From: Madurella fahalii
Lineage: Eukaryota > Ascomycota > Sordariomycetes > Sordariales
NCBI GenBank assembly: GCA_029876055.1
Contig: CM056879.1
Span: 2,542,001-2,606,000, forward strand
Direction: 5' to 3'
DNA: 64,000 bases
A program made the position numbers and the translations under genes. The notes under the pieces are model-generated. The model was given only the letters and a program-made list of their open reading frames with translations, was not told the DNA's origin and did not search any database. Shown here piece by piece: positions 42,001-53,033 of this stretch (position 1 is the first letter of the stretch; each line of letters begins with the position of its first letter).

Positions 42001-42449
42001 TTATCCAGGACGGTCCTCAGACCCGACTTCTCGATACCGGACACATCTTCGGTCTTTATCACGGGTCGTCTAGCCCGAGCGTATGCGAAGTCGTCGAGTG
42101 GTCTGTGTAAATGCGACGTCGTTGCGCCTTCTCTCCTCCCGTCTAAACTCGATCCACTCTGGCTCCCGCTACTAGAGTTCCCGTAGCGGTCAATCCCGTC
42201 GTGGTAGGCCCGCGCCCCATCCTGCTGAGCCGGGTCTGAGAACTTGAGAAAGCGTGCGTTGCTCACCCCCACCCCGGTGGCGGGCCGCTCTCGGTCCTGA
42301 CGCAGGCCAGCCGTGGCCCCGGTGGGATACTCGCTGATGGTCGCATTGTCGGAGTCGGCGTTGGAAGCTCGACGCCTAGAGTCACCGCCTCCGTCACCGA
42401 GCTTTGTCTCTGTGATCTTCTTGCGCACGTAGGCGCTCCGGCCCGACAT
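39075..42449 (-). CDS. Large DUF8004-type fungal protein, unknown function
   Basis: This is a single exon of 1124 aa. The first ATG is at 42449 (MSGRSAYVRKKITETKLGDGG). The N-terminal 230 residues are low-complexity and basic. A conserved core begins near VKRWIGAGRPVQRWNKLRKDPELWDPNGDVLVFFGPKG. It continues through SFRLSSHIIEATGSRYL, ISYELYFPSP, FALLYHASFVGLSLYQAL, DDVRNDAETAVSLLAWSE and RGRWVLIYGILQTLA. I recognise this core as the domain now called DUF8004 in many ascomycete proteins. A run of twelve His (about 39920-39960) and a disordered Gly/Ser/Pro tail follow, ending in an acidic stretch (RDFDDLDVIDDEAP). No catalytic motif or membrane segment was seen. A scaffold or cytosolic regulatory role is only a guess. 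Confidence 0.8.
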   Translation of the reverse strand: MSGRSAYVRKKITETKLGDGGGDSRRRASNADSDNATISEYPTGATAGLRQDRERPATGVGVSNARFLKFSDPAQQDGARAYHDGIDRYGNSSSGSQSGSSLDGRREGATTSHLHRPLDDFAYARARRPVIKTEDVSGIEKSGLRTVLDKKSDEVRKGLVKAFTFKKKDKKGHDAHKDIEFRSQSSATVRPSPSFGGQPNDWTDTHDADVAPVQDQEAALNSGLRWEDMVSPQSPIKPISVPERSGTSHVKRWIGAGRPVQRWNKLRKDPELWDPNGDVLVFFGPKGQHPRPNPSFRLSSHIIEATGSRYLITLLREGSTEEDIHIPPSPSGAPPMLQRHGRRGQQLLAPGGFGHGGQPTPPVSEDSSLWETDGQISYELYFPSPPNMTYLDELRHHITTRNVFALLYHASFVGLSLYQALSDLHSRLESYMPPEADNVGTIVNYLLARGIDDVRNDAETAVSLLAWSEGSEVRWEEGWRESFLHCAGMYSRLEACSDFRHITPITRALLERACLETQLRVQAAEERLAGFQYSDMWPPSVAMTANVSGPVAAAPAKAAADRLQNFFVQYYTREFGTWPPLSPPRDPSQPAVVAAHGRGGGDGDIWLTRTVVQVLQKDFAALYDYLVNRDIVWDESEARSGRKWMMVSESGNRAFEADSPELPMTDMLIEFDNKHRLPHIPHPYPLVPESIPPSSGANSSSKESSTGGMFGSKSSKKNANSSAATSGNGRAGAIERRIQLAYTEATNICILGPEFAHSNLIDSFAKFEKSDHIGEIDPATARRGRWVLIYGILQTLASVAVDAPNIRYRDGVSYHLSPRLKGAKMPPWKANHHHHHHHHHHHHPPAQEATHELSHCWTVPATWTAGSDECVSNSGAESSADDGPASPMGYYGYAGRGYPFPTPQPRPPPRQQRRIDGRPTRNTRSSRTPLAAAGTYTPFSSATSVMSSSYPESVSDAGSSGVRSLTAPLGPLPPTPLLARRGGRFVQEGGASNASVPGVGVGGGRLFDPLDEGEWGSPLGGHFVDGGNKIMASLHGGQGQAGGLLRLDDEVGDGDGLETAHNTTAARSGMDSDGEEDRKKGGDGGRLTVDRPLLSGGGSGTDTDSVGPVIRDFDDLDVIDDEAP

Positions 42450-45400
42450 TATCACGGCTGTTCAAGCGCAGTGAGAAGCCTCACAAGTGCCCCAAGCCCC
42501 CCCTGGGCTGGACCTGTGTGCCAGGTTTTGGATATTTCAATCGCAACCTGTTATCAGGGAAGCATTCTGGGGTTGCACCGACGAGACTCGGAGAAATATG
42601 CGCTCCGTGTCTCGGTATCGCGGGCAGGATAGAGTTGCTGTTTCTTTTGCTGTGGGGGGTTATTTGCGGATCGAATCTAGGCGAACTCTCGTCTCAGGGG
42701 GCGTGTTGACGACAACGCCCAGCCCGATGGCCCCAGATCGAACCGTCTTATTGTAATGTGCAGTATGACCGTGGCACGGAAACGCTTTTGCCAACTGCCG
42801 ATTTTCGAATGCGGTTCGTTGCGTAGTGCGATGCGGGACGATGGCGAAGTCCCCTGAAGGGAATCAGCCAGACCTGAACTGGCTGAAGGTGCGGCTGAAA
42901 GCACCTACAGTACCATAAGGTACTAGGAACCGAACGTCTCCCGGAAGGCTTGCAGGAAGCCGATGTTGGAGAAGTCTAACGCAGGGTTTGCCTTCCCCTT
43001 CACTGTGGCGGCGAGCATAGCTCGTACGTAGTGTCCGGTATGCCGATGCCCGCTTGCCCGCTTGCCCGCTTGCCTGCATGGCTAAGTGGATCACACCGAT
43101 AGCTCGGGTCCAACGTTTCGCCCACCAGTTCCGGGCACAGTCACAGTAGAGTTGGCGTATCGGGCGTTCGATTGGCCGTCATCAAACTTCCGCTTATGTA
43201 GCTTTGCTGAGAGGTAGGCTGCGAGGAGCTGCCGTGAAGAACCTCCAAGCCAATGGGCAGGCTCCAGTTCGCGAAAGAGAGAGCAGACGGCAGCAGGCTC
43301 GGCCGTTCTCCTGAATTGTCGAGTTTAACAGCCGCCTCGGCCATGATGCACCATTGCAGGAGAGCAGGCTTGGCCCGATGCGGAATAGGTGGCTCTGACT
43401 GCACGAGATGAGACCCTGAGATGATGGACGGTGCATAGCATCCAGTAACACTCGCGCAAGATCCCTGCTGATCAGGCTAACGACCGGGGTTCGGATTGCA
43501 GGAACTGATAAGAGGCTTGTCAATCGCGGGATGTGTCATGGCTATTGGAAGGCCAGACCACTGCGATATGGGGTTTGGCCAGCCCTGAGCCGCGGAACCA
43601 TGGCTGGCACGAGGTCGCACAAGACCGCAAACGCGTCCCGCCCGTCGTCCGCGATGGTGACGATGTTTGGAACGGTGAAACGCTGTTGGCGCACAGCGTG
43701 CTGTGCTGTAACCGTTGACGGCTCAAGCACTTCTAATGGTGCTATCGGCACAACCAACATAGTAGTCAGTTGTCCGTTGCCGTGAGTGTCGAACGACAAA
43801 ATGAGGTGGCAGCTGGGGGTTCATGGTCCAAGGCAGAAACCACCAACCAGGTTCTGATCGAAGAGGATTATCATGGGAAGCGACCCCGCTCCGCACCAGA
43901 TCTGCCGAATAACTATAATAACGGTTCAGGCGTCCGCAGTACTGTACTGTACATCCCAGCCAGCTTCCTTACACCCCGCCCTCCGGCTCCTCCAGTCAGA
44001 GTGGGACCGGACCGGCCGCGTTGTACTGCACAGTACATACCGTCATGCCCCAAGGGGTAGGATCAAGGGCACTAAAGTAGCAGTCACTTTATTCTACATG
44101 CCTCATCCAATTTTCTTTAGCGAGGAGATTGATAATGTGTTGCGGTCCTGCCTTTCAGATGTCGTCTACATGTTCAACCTCTTGACATATGACCAATCAC
44201 GGTTGAGTCGCACCGTAAATTCTAATTTCAGAGTTTGGGACCATCAACATCACGTTCAGAGGCTTGATCTACGCGGCATACCTTGCTCAACTTGAACTCT
44301 TCGCAGCAGACCCATAAAAGCACAGTCAATTGTGTCCAGAGACTCTGTAAATGGTGCACGTGGTACAACCGGGTGCTGCGTGCCTTGACAGTTTTTCCTG
44401 GTGCCGAACTGGATAGATCTAGCTCTCCCAGGTAGGGTGATTACCTACCTACTATGTACATACTGTAGATCGGGTCATTAACAGGGACTGTCTCCCTAGC
44501 GGGTCGGTCATAGCTAAACTGTCAGAAGCACAACATCCACATCACTTTAATAATCATCCGGCATCAACCTCTACTTGCTTGATACTGAAGACATGCATAG
44601 ATTACCTCCAGCGGCACCGTGACCAGCGGCCCAAAGGTTGGTAAAAATTACTGCCCTCAGTGATTGACGGGCCGCATTCAGCGCAAGGCCAGGCTTCAGA
44701 AACGGAACAGCGTTGTCGGGCTCTTTGCCCACTAAAGAAACAGCGTTATCGCTCCCAAGCGAACTCTTATCTAGTGACTCCCTTAGCTAACTGCCAGGCA
44801 AAACCGTCGTGCAACCCATGCCTTTTCATCTATTACGCGGCAACACACCACCATCGACCAGACCAGACCTCGCCATTCGACCAGCCTGCCGCCCGCTACC
44901 CGTCGCCCGTCGCTTCCACTGACATTATCGGGCTCCTCGGCTACGGGCGTCCAACTCCAAGATGGAGTGCCTGGTGCTATCCCTATTTGGCGGGGTGCCC
45001 TGCCACCCGCAACCCAAGCCTGCTCGACATCTGCAATGCCAGGGTACGTTCAGGGTTTGGTTCCCCACCATGTACCCGTAGCAACTCTTGAACGAGAAAG
45101 ACAATTTCCATCTGGTCCTCACGATGCGAGCACAACATGCCAGATCGAGCCGGGAAGATCGTCCTCGGTTCACTCGCCCTCTCACCCCTGACAGACGCTG
45201 GCTGTAATCGCATGTAGGATCTAGCCACAAGTAGAGAAAGCGCGCGGGGATGGCGGACATTCCTGGAATGATTCAAGGAGAGCAGTGGCAGGGTGGTAGC
45301 TGGAATGCACATCCCTACCTGCTTCTGAAGCTCCCCGGTGTTGCCCGCTCCACACTTGCCTTCCGGATCCTGTTGGATCCAGACAAAAGCCCTTGCAACC

Positions 45401-45561
45401 GATAAGCCTGGCAGAGCGGCCTTGGCGATGTTCTCGACGTTAAGGGATCAGGAACCGCTGTTCGCCTTCTCGATTAAGTGCTCGATTTAAGCATATCGCT
45501 GTCTTCGTGTTCAAAGTGAACCCCGTCAGACGATTGTTTTAGCCCATCCGTCACGGCTGCC
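42450..45561. other. Intergenic, 3.1 kb, no convincing gene
   Basis: This lies between the divergent DUF8004 and permease genes. Many short frames exist, the longest 143 aa at 44660-45091, without domains, signal peptides or joinable exons. The stretch from about 44,800 to 45,560 is likely the promoter and leader of the permease. Confidence 0.5.
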
Positions 45562-47501
45562 ATGGACGAAGACCAGGTGCCGTCCCAAATCGTCCCGGAG
45601 CCGGCTCCGAAGCGGACCTTCGGCGGCCGGCTGAACGGTGTACGGAAGACATTCCTCACTAAGGACGGCCTGATCGGGAATTACGACTATGCCTTTCTGT
45701 TCCGCCCAAACCTCCCCTTCATGAAGAAGTCCGACAAGCCGCCACCCTTCTTTGGCCTGAACGATCGGATGCCCGTCGTCTTGGCCCTGATTCTCGGCTT
45801 CCAGCATGCCCTCGCCATGTTAGCCGGCGTCATCACGCCGCCCATCATCATGGCCGGCGCCGGCGGCGTCAACCTCGGCCCCGAGCAGACGCAGTACCTG
45901 GTGTCGACCGCACTCATAGTATCTGGTCTCCTGTCGACCATCCAGATCACAAGGTTCCACATCCGGAAGACGCCGTATTACATCGGCACCGGCCTCATCT
46001 CCGTCGTCGGCATCTCCTTCTCCATCATCCCCGTCGCCACGGGCGCCTTTAGCCAGATGTATGCCAACGGCTTCTGCCCCACAGCCGAGGACGGCACGCC
46101 GCTCCCGTGTCCGGACGCCTACGGTGCCGTCCTGGGCACGGCCGCCGTCTGCTCCCTCCTCGAGATCCTCATCTCGTTCATGCCGCCCAGGGTGATGCTG
46201 CGCATCTTCCCGCCGATCGTGACGGGCCCGACCGTGATGCTCATCGGCATCAGCCTGATCGAATCGGGCTTCAAGAACTGGGCCGGCGGCACCGGCCTCT
46301 GTTCCGAGGCGAACCCGCCTGAGTTCTACGCTCTCTGCCCCGACATCACCGCGCCGCATGCTCTCCCCTGGGGGTCGGCCGAATACCTCGGTGAGGCCAG
46401 CAATCCCTCTTTAGACAGGCGCGCACGCAAAGTCAAAGTCGCTTCCTAACAGCTCCTTGAACCCAGGCCTCGGCTTCTCCGTGTTCGTCACCATCATCCT
46501 CTGCGAGCGCTTCGGCTCGCCCATCATGAAGTCCACCAGCGTCGTCATCGGGCTCCTGACGGGCTGCGTCGTCGCCGCGGCGTGCGGGTACTTTGACCGG
46601 ACGGGCATCGACAGCGCGCCGGCGGCGTCGTTCATCTGGGTGCACACGTTCAGGCTCTCGGTCTACGGCCCGCTGGTGCTGCCGCTCATGGCCGTCTACG
46701 TCATCTGCGCGTGCGAGGCCATCGGCGACATCACGGCGACCTGCGACGTGTCGCGGCTGGAGGTCGAGGGCGGGCTGTACGAGTCCCGCATCCAGGGCGG
46801 CGTCCTGGCCGACGGCATCAACGGCATGCTCGCCGCGCTGGCTACCATCACGCCCATGACCACGTTCGCGCAGAACAACGGCGTCATCGCGCTGACGCGG
46901 TGCGCGAACCGGTCGGCGGGGTATTGCTGCTGGTAAACATACATCCCCTTTTTCCCCTTCTCTCCCCTCCATCTGCTTCATTTTCTCTCTCTCTCTCCAA
47001 CTAACCAATCCCCATCGCAGCCTCTTCCTCCTCCTAATGGGCATCTTCACCAAGTTCGCCGCGTCGCTGGTCGCCATCCCGTCCCCGGTGCTCGGCGGCA
47101 TGACCACCTTCCTCTTCGCCGCCGTCGCCGTGTCGGGCATGGCCATCGTCGCCAAGGGCGTCCCCTTCACCCGGCGCAACCGCTTCATCCTGACCGCCTC
47201 GCTGGCCCTCGGCTACGGCGCCACCCTGGTGCCGCACTACTTCGGCCGCGTCTTCACCTACGGCGGCGAGGACCGGGCCCTGCAGGGCTTCCTGGACGCC
47301 ATCTCGTTGGTCATGGAGACGGGGTTTGCCGTGACGGCGCTGGTCAGCATGCTGTTGAATCTGGGGTTGCCGGTCGAGTTGGAGGATACGGATGAGGCTG
47401 CTGTGGAGCATGGGCCCGTGGCCGTGGCCATGGCGAGCGCGAGGGCGAGACCGGAGAGTGGACAGGAGAGTGAGGAGGGGAAGGGCGGGAAGGAGGCGTG
47501 A
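45562..47501 (+). CDS. Uric acid/xanthine permease (NAT/NCS2, UapA-type)
   Basis: This is a plasma-membrane H+/purine symporter of 591 aa. Exons are 45562-46390, 46467-46932 and 47021-47501, all in frame. The family motifs are present: QH at residues 81-82 in GFQHALAMLAG, ACEAIGDITAT with Glu360 and Asp364, and the NAT signature QNNGVIALTR at 412-421. These match the substrate-binding residues of Aspergillus UapA. The N-terminal ~70 residues are cytosolic with the conserved LTKDGLIGNYDYAFLF. About 14 membrane segments follow, and the tail is acidic and Gly-rich. The motif set predicts urate/xanthine rather than nucleobase-ascorbate specificity. Regulation by purine availability and nitrogen source is usual for the family. 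No GATA or pathway sites were verified here. Confidence 0.92.
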
Positions 47502-48203
47502 TTCCTCCGGGATGACTTCTTGAAAAAGAAGGGATCGGTCTGTAGAGAAGGTTTGTTTAGTGGTACAAGATACCCAGTTTTCTGTTGTCGGGTAGAACGG
47601 GCTAGAGATCTCTTGAGATTTCTAGCAACGGGTTTCATGATACTATATCTATATGTAGACGGTTGGTAGATATAGAAGGCTCGTCAGACCTGGTGCAGAG
47701 AATAAAGTGACATATTTTACCTTCGCTTCCATTCTGAGACGACAATGCCCTGCGACGCATCTTGCAGGTGGCCGTCTCACAGAGCGGAGAAATGAAGAGG
47801 GCATCCCGAGTCGACCTAGCAGAAAATTGAACAGTTCAAAGCTGCAGAGCAAGGGAAAACAGTATCGTTAACACAGGCCAGTACTGAAAGACTCATTGCC
47901 GCTCGAAGCGGATACTCCCCTCAATTCGAACTGGGACTCTGGCGACTGTTTGGCCTCCCGTCACGGAGCCACTCCAGGATACCGGGATTGGGGCCTGGAA
48001 GCTCGTGTTGAAACGGGCATGACACAGACGGAAACGCATTGGTCACTGTACGCAAGAGGCGCTGATCGTTGGGCATGCAAAAATGTCAGGTTTCTGTTGC
48101 CGCATCCAGCCCATCGGTCCCCCAAGTCTAGGGAAGGGGACAAAATAAAAATATGCTTTTGAGGACAGAGTCTGCGCCATTATGCCAGCCGTAACCACTA
48201 CAT
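47502..48203. other. Intergenic, convergent 3' ends
   Basis: This is about 700 bases between the convergent permease and aldolase genes. No gene was seen. Confidence 0.6.
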
Positions 48204-49550
48204 TTAGAGAGTGCCCGCTGCCCTGAAATCCTCGAGCGCCTGCACCACTCTCGTCTTCATCGACTTCTCTCCCTCGCGGACCCAGACGCGGGGATCGTAG
48301 AACTTCTTGTTCCTGCTCGGAATGTTAGCGGCACACTCCTGGCTGAACGGCACATTTCGGATACGTACGGCTTGTGTGCACCATCGGGGTTGCCAACTTG
48401 CGTCTTCAGGTACTCGATGTTCTTGGTGATGTACTCCCGGTGGCCGCACAGATACGCCCACTGCAAATCTAGCGAGATGGTCAGCCTCTCGTATCTTCTT
48501 CCCGGGGGATTAAGGCCAGCTATACCCGTGTCAAGGTTAACCTTCACGACGCCGTTGTCAATCGCTGTCCGGAAGTCGTCGACGCTGGAGCCGGACCCGC
48601 CGTGGAACACAAAGAAGACGGGCTTCGGGTCGCTGTCTCCAGTCCCCAGCTTCTCACACACATACTTCTGGTGCTTGGCGAGAAGTTCGGGGTGGAGCTT
48701 GACGTTGCCACTGCGTTGAAAATTAGCAACGAGAAGCGCAAGCCGTAGGGATATTGTAGAACGGGAAAGCGTACGGCTGATAGACACCGTGGACGTTGCC
48801 GAAACCAGCGGCAATGCTGAAGTAGGGGGAGATCTTGCTCAGGGCTTGGTAGATGTCCCAGATATCCTCGGGCTGGGTGTAGAGGGCGTTGTTGTCGACG
48901 TTCTCGTTGTTGACGCCATCCTCCTCACCACCCGTGATGCCAATCTCCATCTCGAGCCACTGCTTCCAGGGAGCGGCGCGCTGCAGGTACTTGGCCGTGG
49001 TCTGGATGTTGTAGTCGACAGCCTCCTCCGACAAGTCGATCATGTGACTGCTGAAAAGGGGCACGCCGTGCTCCTTGAAGAAGGCCTCATCGGCATCCAT
49101 CATGCCATCCAGCCAGGGGAGCAGCTTCTTGGCGCAGTGGTCAGTGTGAAGGACGACGGGGACGCCGTAGATCGGGGCAATGGCCCGGATGTAGTGTGCG
49201 GCGGCGATGGCACCGGCAACGGAGGCAGCCTGGCCGTCATTCGAGATGCCCTTGCCGGCGAAGAACGCAGCACCGCCATTGGAGACCTGGAGGATAATGG
49301 GGGACTTGGCATCCCTCGCAGCCTCGAGGGCAGCGACGACGGTCGAAGACGAAGTGACGTTGATGGCGGGGAGGGCAAAGGCATGCTTCCGAGCGTACTC
49401 GAAGAGCTGGTTCGGTTAGCAGTCGTCGGGTCCATTCAGACGCTACGAATGCGGCAGAAGGTAAACAAATCACAACGCACATACCTTGAGCACGTCATCA
49501 CCGTAGATGACACCGGGCTTGAGGCCCAACTGCTTCGTGACGCCGGACAT
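48204..49550 (-). CDS. FBA1: Fructose-bisphosphate aldolase, class II
   Basis: This is the zinc-dependent glycolytic aldolase that cleaves fructose 1,6-bisphosphate in the cytosol. The ATG at 49550 gives MSGVTKQLGLKPGVIYGDD, and the gene is split by about four introns. Class II blocks follow: INVTSSSTVVAALEAARD, ILQVSNGGAAFFAGKG, VVLHTDHCAKKLLPWLDG (metal-binding His), MEIGITGGEEDGVNN, GFGNVHGVY, VFHGGSGS (phosphate binding) and VVKVNLDTG. The C-terminus KSMKTRVVQALEDFRAAGTL is typical. It appears intact and about 360 aa long, the usual length. The upstream 690 bases (to 50236) hold its promoter. Confidence 0.95.
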
Positions 49551-50236
49551 TTTTTGGCACGCGGGGGGATTTTGTGAGGAATCGCAGGTTCAAAATAATG
49601 CAGGTACAACGCCCGGAGTTGAGAATCTGAGTGCGTGAGAGTCTTAAGTCTTCGCCGGAAAAGTGTGGTATGATAAGCAAAGATGGGAACGGAGGGGAAG
49701 AAGGAGGAGGGGTAGCTCGGAGGAGGACCCGAAGCCGGGCCGAGGGATTTTCGCAGCATGACGTAAGGCCGGTTCGGGAAGGCGGGGTGGGAGGGCACCA
49801 CGGCATTGTTTGGGGGTTGGCATCACCGACAGATTAGTCATAGTGAGCTGATAAGGGATTATCATTAAGCTGCCGAGGGTGTTTGGGTTTCCAAGAGGCT
49901 GTTTCTCTCTGTGGGTGTTGTTGATACGGGCCGATGCTTGATCAGGGGAGCAGGAGGGGCGAGCTCCTGACAGCTTCGGCTCCCGAGCAGGGCACCCCAG
50001 GTCCGACTCAAACCTCACATCAGGCAAAGAAGGCACCGGCCAAGTCTCCGAGCATGCCAGCCGGTCTATCGCATTAAATTATTACTTTTGTCGTCTGCCA
50101 TGTACATAAAAGGCATTAGATATACGGATACGTCGCCATACCCCTGAGCAGGACCCCAACCATCATCGCCCCGCTGGCTCCACCCAAACATCCATCCAAC
50201 GCCACCCTATACGGAAAACATGCGCCCATCGTCCAT
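49551..50236. other. Intergenic, aldolase promoter region
   Basis: This is about 690 bases between the aldolase start and the LCB1 stop, both minus strand. No gene was seen; it probably contains the strong aldolase promoter. Confidence 0.6.
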
Positions 50237-52077
50237 CTAAGCTGCCGGCAGGCCGAGCTTATTGTTCGTCTTGCGCGTCATAACCTTGGTGATGGCATGC
50301 CGGATCGTCACACCGGCCTTCTCGACGTCCTTCTTGGACAAGCCAGACGTGACGCAGACCTTGAGCGCGGGCTGCACCGTCCACATGCCGTCCTTGAGGC
50401 TGGTGTGGCTGGAGATGGACATGCCCTTGAGGCGGGTGATGAGCACGCCGTTGGCGAGCGACTGATTGTTTTTAGAAAAGAGGATCACACGTCAGCAAGA
50501 ACCCAGTGAGGAAACAAGTGATAAGACAGCCCATACCTCATCAACACACTCTTGCAACAGCCTCTCTTGGTCCTCAATGCTCAGCCGCCTAGCCTTGACA
50601 ACTTCGGGCTTGAGCACTAAAATCAAGATGGGATTCTCCGGCGCGCTGGTGCACATGACCCAATCGCTCCGCGGGTCCAGCTGCGCGCGCATGAGCCGGA
50701 TGTTCTCACGGCACTGCAGCAGAATCTCCGGGTTCGACTGCAGCACGTTGAGGCTCTCGCTGGCCGTCATGGCCAGCATGGCAGGCAGCGCGGCGGAGAA
50801 TGTGTAGGCGGACGCCGAGATGCGCTGGTGCTCTACCACATCCTTGTCACCCGCGCAGAAGCCGCCTCCGGCGCAGAGCGGGCCGGCCAGAGAGCCCACG
50901 ATCATGTCCACCTGCTTGGGATCCACATTTTGCGCTTCCGTCAGGCCGCGGCCGGTGCGACCGAGCACGCCAAAGGACCATGTCTCATCCAGAATGATGC
51001 GGAACTTGTACTTTTCCTTGAGCTCGACCTGTCGACGCCGTTAACCCTTCTTCTTCCGGTATTCCAATGGCAAAAGGTGCGCTCACCAGCCTGGGCAGGT
51101 TATTGATGCCCCCTGTCGTCTCAAACAGGGCCTCGGTGACGATGAACCGTCTCGTTAGCTTCTTCCCCGCCTGCTCCTCGACCAGCTTGCGCATGACCCG
51201 CTCCAGATCCTCCAGATCATTATGACTGTACCACTTGATATTGCTCCGCGAGATCTCTAGGCCGCGCCGGATCGAGTAGTTGACGGCGCGGTCCGCAACA
51301 ATAAAGTCTCCTCTCTTACAGAACGCCGGGATCACGCTCGAAATGGTCGAGAAAGCATGCGCGTAGACGATGCACCCTTCGGTGCCCAGATACGACGCAA
51401 TATCGGCCTCGGCCCTCATGTGCACGTCCTGGGTGCCGTAGAACTGGGGGGGGCCGCAGGGGCCGACGCCATAGGTGCGGAGTGTTTGGATGGCTTTTTC
51501 CTTGATCTGCTCGTTTGCGTTGAGGTTATAGAAGTTGTACGACGCAAGGTTCGTGACTGTCTTGCCATTGGCGAGCTTGGACTTGGGCCCAGTCGGTCTA
51601 TCTCGTGTCAGCCGTCCAACCTTACTGTTCCCTCTATTGTCCAGATCTGCTTACCCAACAAGGACAGGCAGCTTCTCCATCTCGGCCTCCTCCGCAGCAG
51701 TCGGGGCCGGCACGAGCGGCTCGGGCGTCCACTCATCGACCAACTCGTCAATTTCCTATCCACAAACCATACATTAGTTCCCTTTTCCCTTGGCCCTTAT
51801 CGCAGGAAAGGAAAAAAAAGAGAAATATAAAGAAATGGAAACTGACATCCTCAGTCAACTTGACATAATTCTGCTTCGAGGTCGAGTAGCTCGGCGACAG
51901 CAGGTACCGTATGAAAAAGATAAACAGCACCAGCTCAATGGCCGAGCGCACAGGGTCGTTCTGGTAGCTGGAGCGGACGTAGCGGACGAGGACGGCCGAG
52001 CCGGGCACCTTCTGGAACGCGGCGGCGGCTTGCTCGAGCCACTCGTTCAGGTGCGACTGCACCTCGTGCAGATCCAT
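50237..52077 (-). CDS. LCB1: Serine palmitoyltransferase subunit LCB1
   Basis: LCB1 is the non-catalytic ER-membrane subunit of serine palmitoyltransferase, the first step of sphingolipid synthesis, and works with LCB2. The product is about 530 aa. The N-terminus MDLHEVQSHLNEWLEQAAAAF is followed by a membrane helix (SAIELVLFIFFIRYLL). Aminotransferase-fold blocks follow: LASYNFYNLN, YGVGPCGPPQFYGT, IVYAHAFSTISSVIPAFCKRGD, IILDETWSFGVLGRTGRG and IVGSLAGPLCAGGGFC. The last block stands where LCB2 has its PLP-binding Lys. The Lys is absent here, as expected for LCB1. Cys in YGVGPCGP corresponds to the residue important for serine specificity. The gene has about five introns and looks intact. 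Confidence 0.93.
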
Positions 52078-53033
52078 GTTCCCGCGTGGTTCTCTCCGTC
52101 TTGTCGCTCGATTCCGTGTCAATGTCGCCGGGGCTTCGGGGCTCTGGGAGAATCGGCCAGCGGCATTCGTTTGCGACGCGGTGTAAAACGCTGGGTTTGC
52201 CCCTTTGTGTACGCGATGCGCAAAACCGGGAGCGTCGGGAATGGCGTTGCGCTTGTCACTGAACACCGCGTCGTCAGGTCCCACAATTTTCTTCAGGGGA
52301 AGAGAACAAACGATTCCGGCGCTTGACAAGGGGCTCCAAGTCCCGGCCGTTCCACCGAGTCTTGGCAGGGCAAGAAGGCCTCCAACCGGGTTCCGCTGCA
52401 TGTCCGCTGCATGTACGCTGCAAGAATTTCGCACTCTTAGAACCCCGGAAATGAAAGGGGGGCCAAACAAAAATCCTGCGGCAAACCTGTCATATCCTAC
52501 TCGGCTTTCATTTATGAAGACTGGTTCATGCCATGCCCGCAGTAACGTGGTTACGTGGTCATGTATTTCAATACCAAGCAGCGCTGCAAAGGGGTTCAGA
52601 AAAAGGCCATTGTACTGTACTAATTACCTATGTTTCAGCGCCGCTGGTCAAAAATCTTGACTGAAAGAAAAGCACCGCAGCCCTTTCCATCATCCAAAGC
52701 AACAATGTGATGCCTTAGCACAACGCAGATGCCGTAATTAGGCAAAACTAAAAGGTCTAGAGTAGAAAACCGCGAGTGTTTGGTACCAATGCCAGCCGCC
52801 CCCCGCCCCCACCGATAGAGATAATAGAAAGCAAGAGAAAGGGTAAAACCGACACACGACTCCTAATACAACACAACATTCGTGAAGCCATCCTTGTCCT
52901 CTTCTGAGCCAAAAAAGAGAAGAAAAAAAATGTGGAAACATGTATGGAGTCCTGTGTAACCTATCGCTCTAAGATCAGGGTTGACTATTAAAATTGTACA
53001 AAGCGCCCTTTGACTCGAGGCTGTTGCCCGCTC
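52078..53033. other. Intergenic between LCB1 and FKS1
   Basis: This is about 0.95 kb with the LCB1 promoter and FKS1 3' region. Three tandem CCGCTGCATGT-like 11-base units lie at about 52393-52422. No gene was seen. Confidence 0.55.
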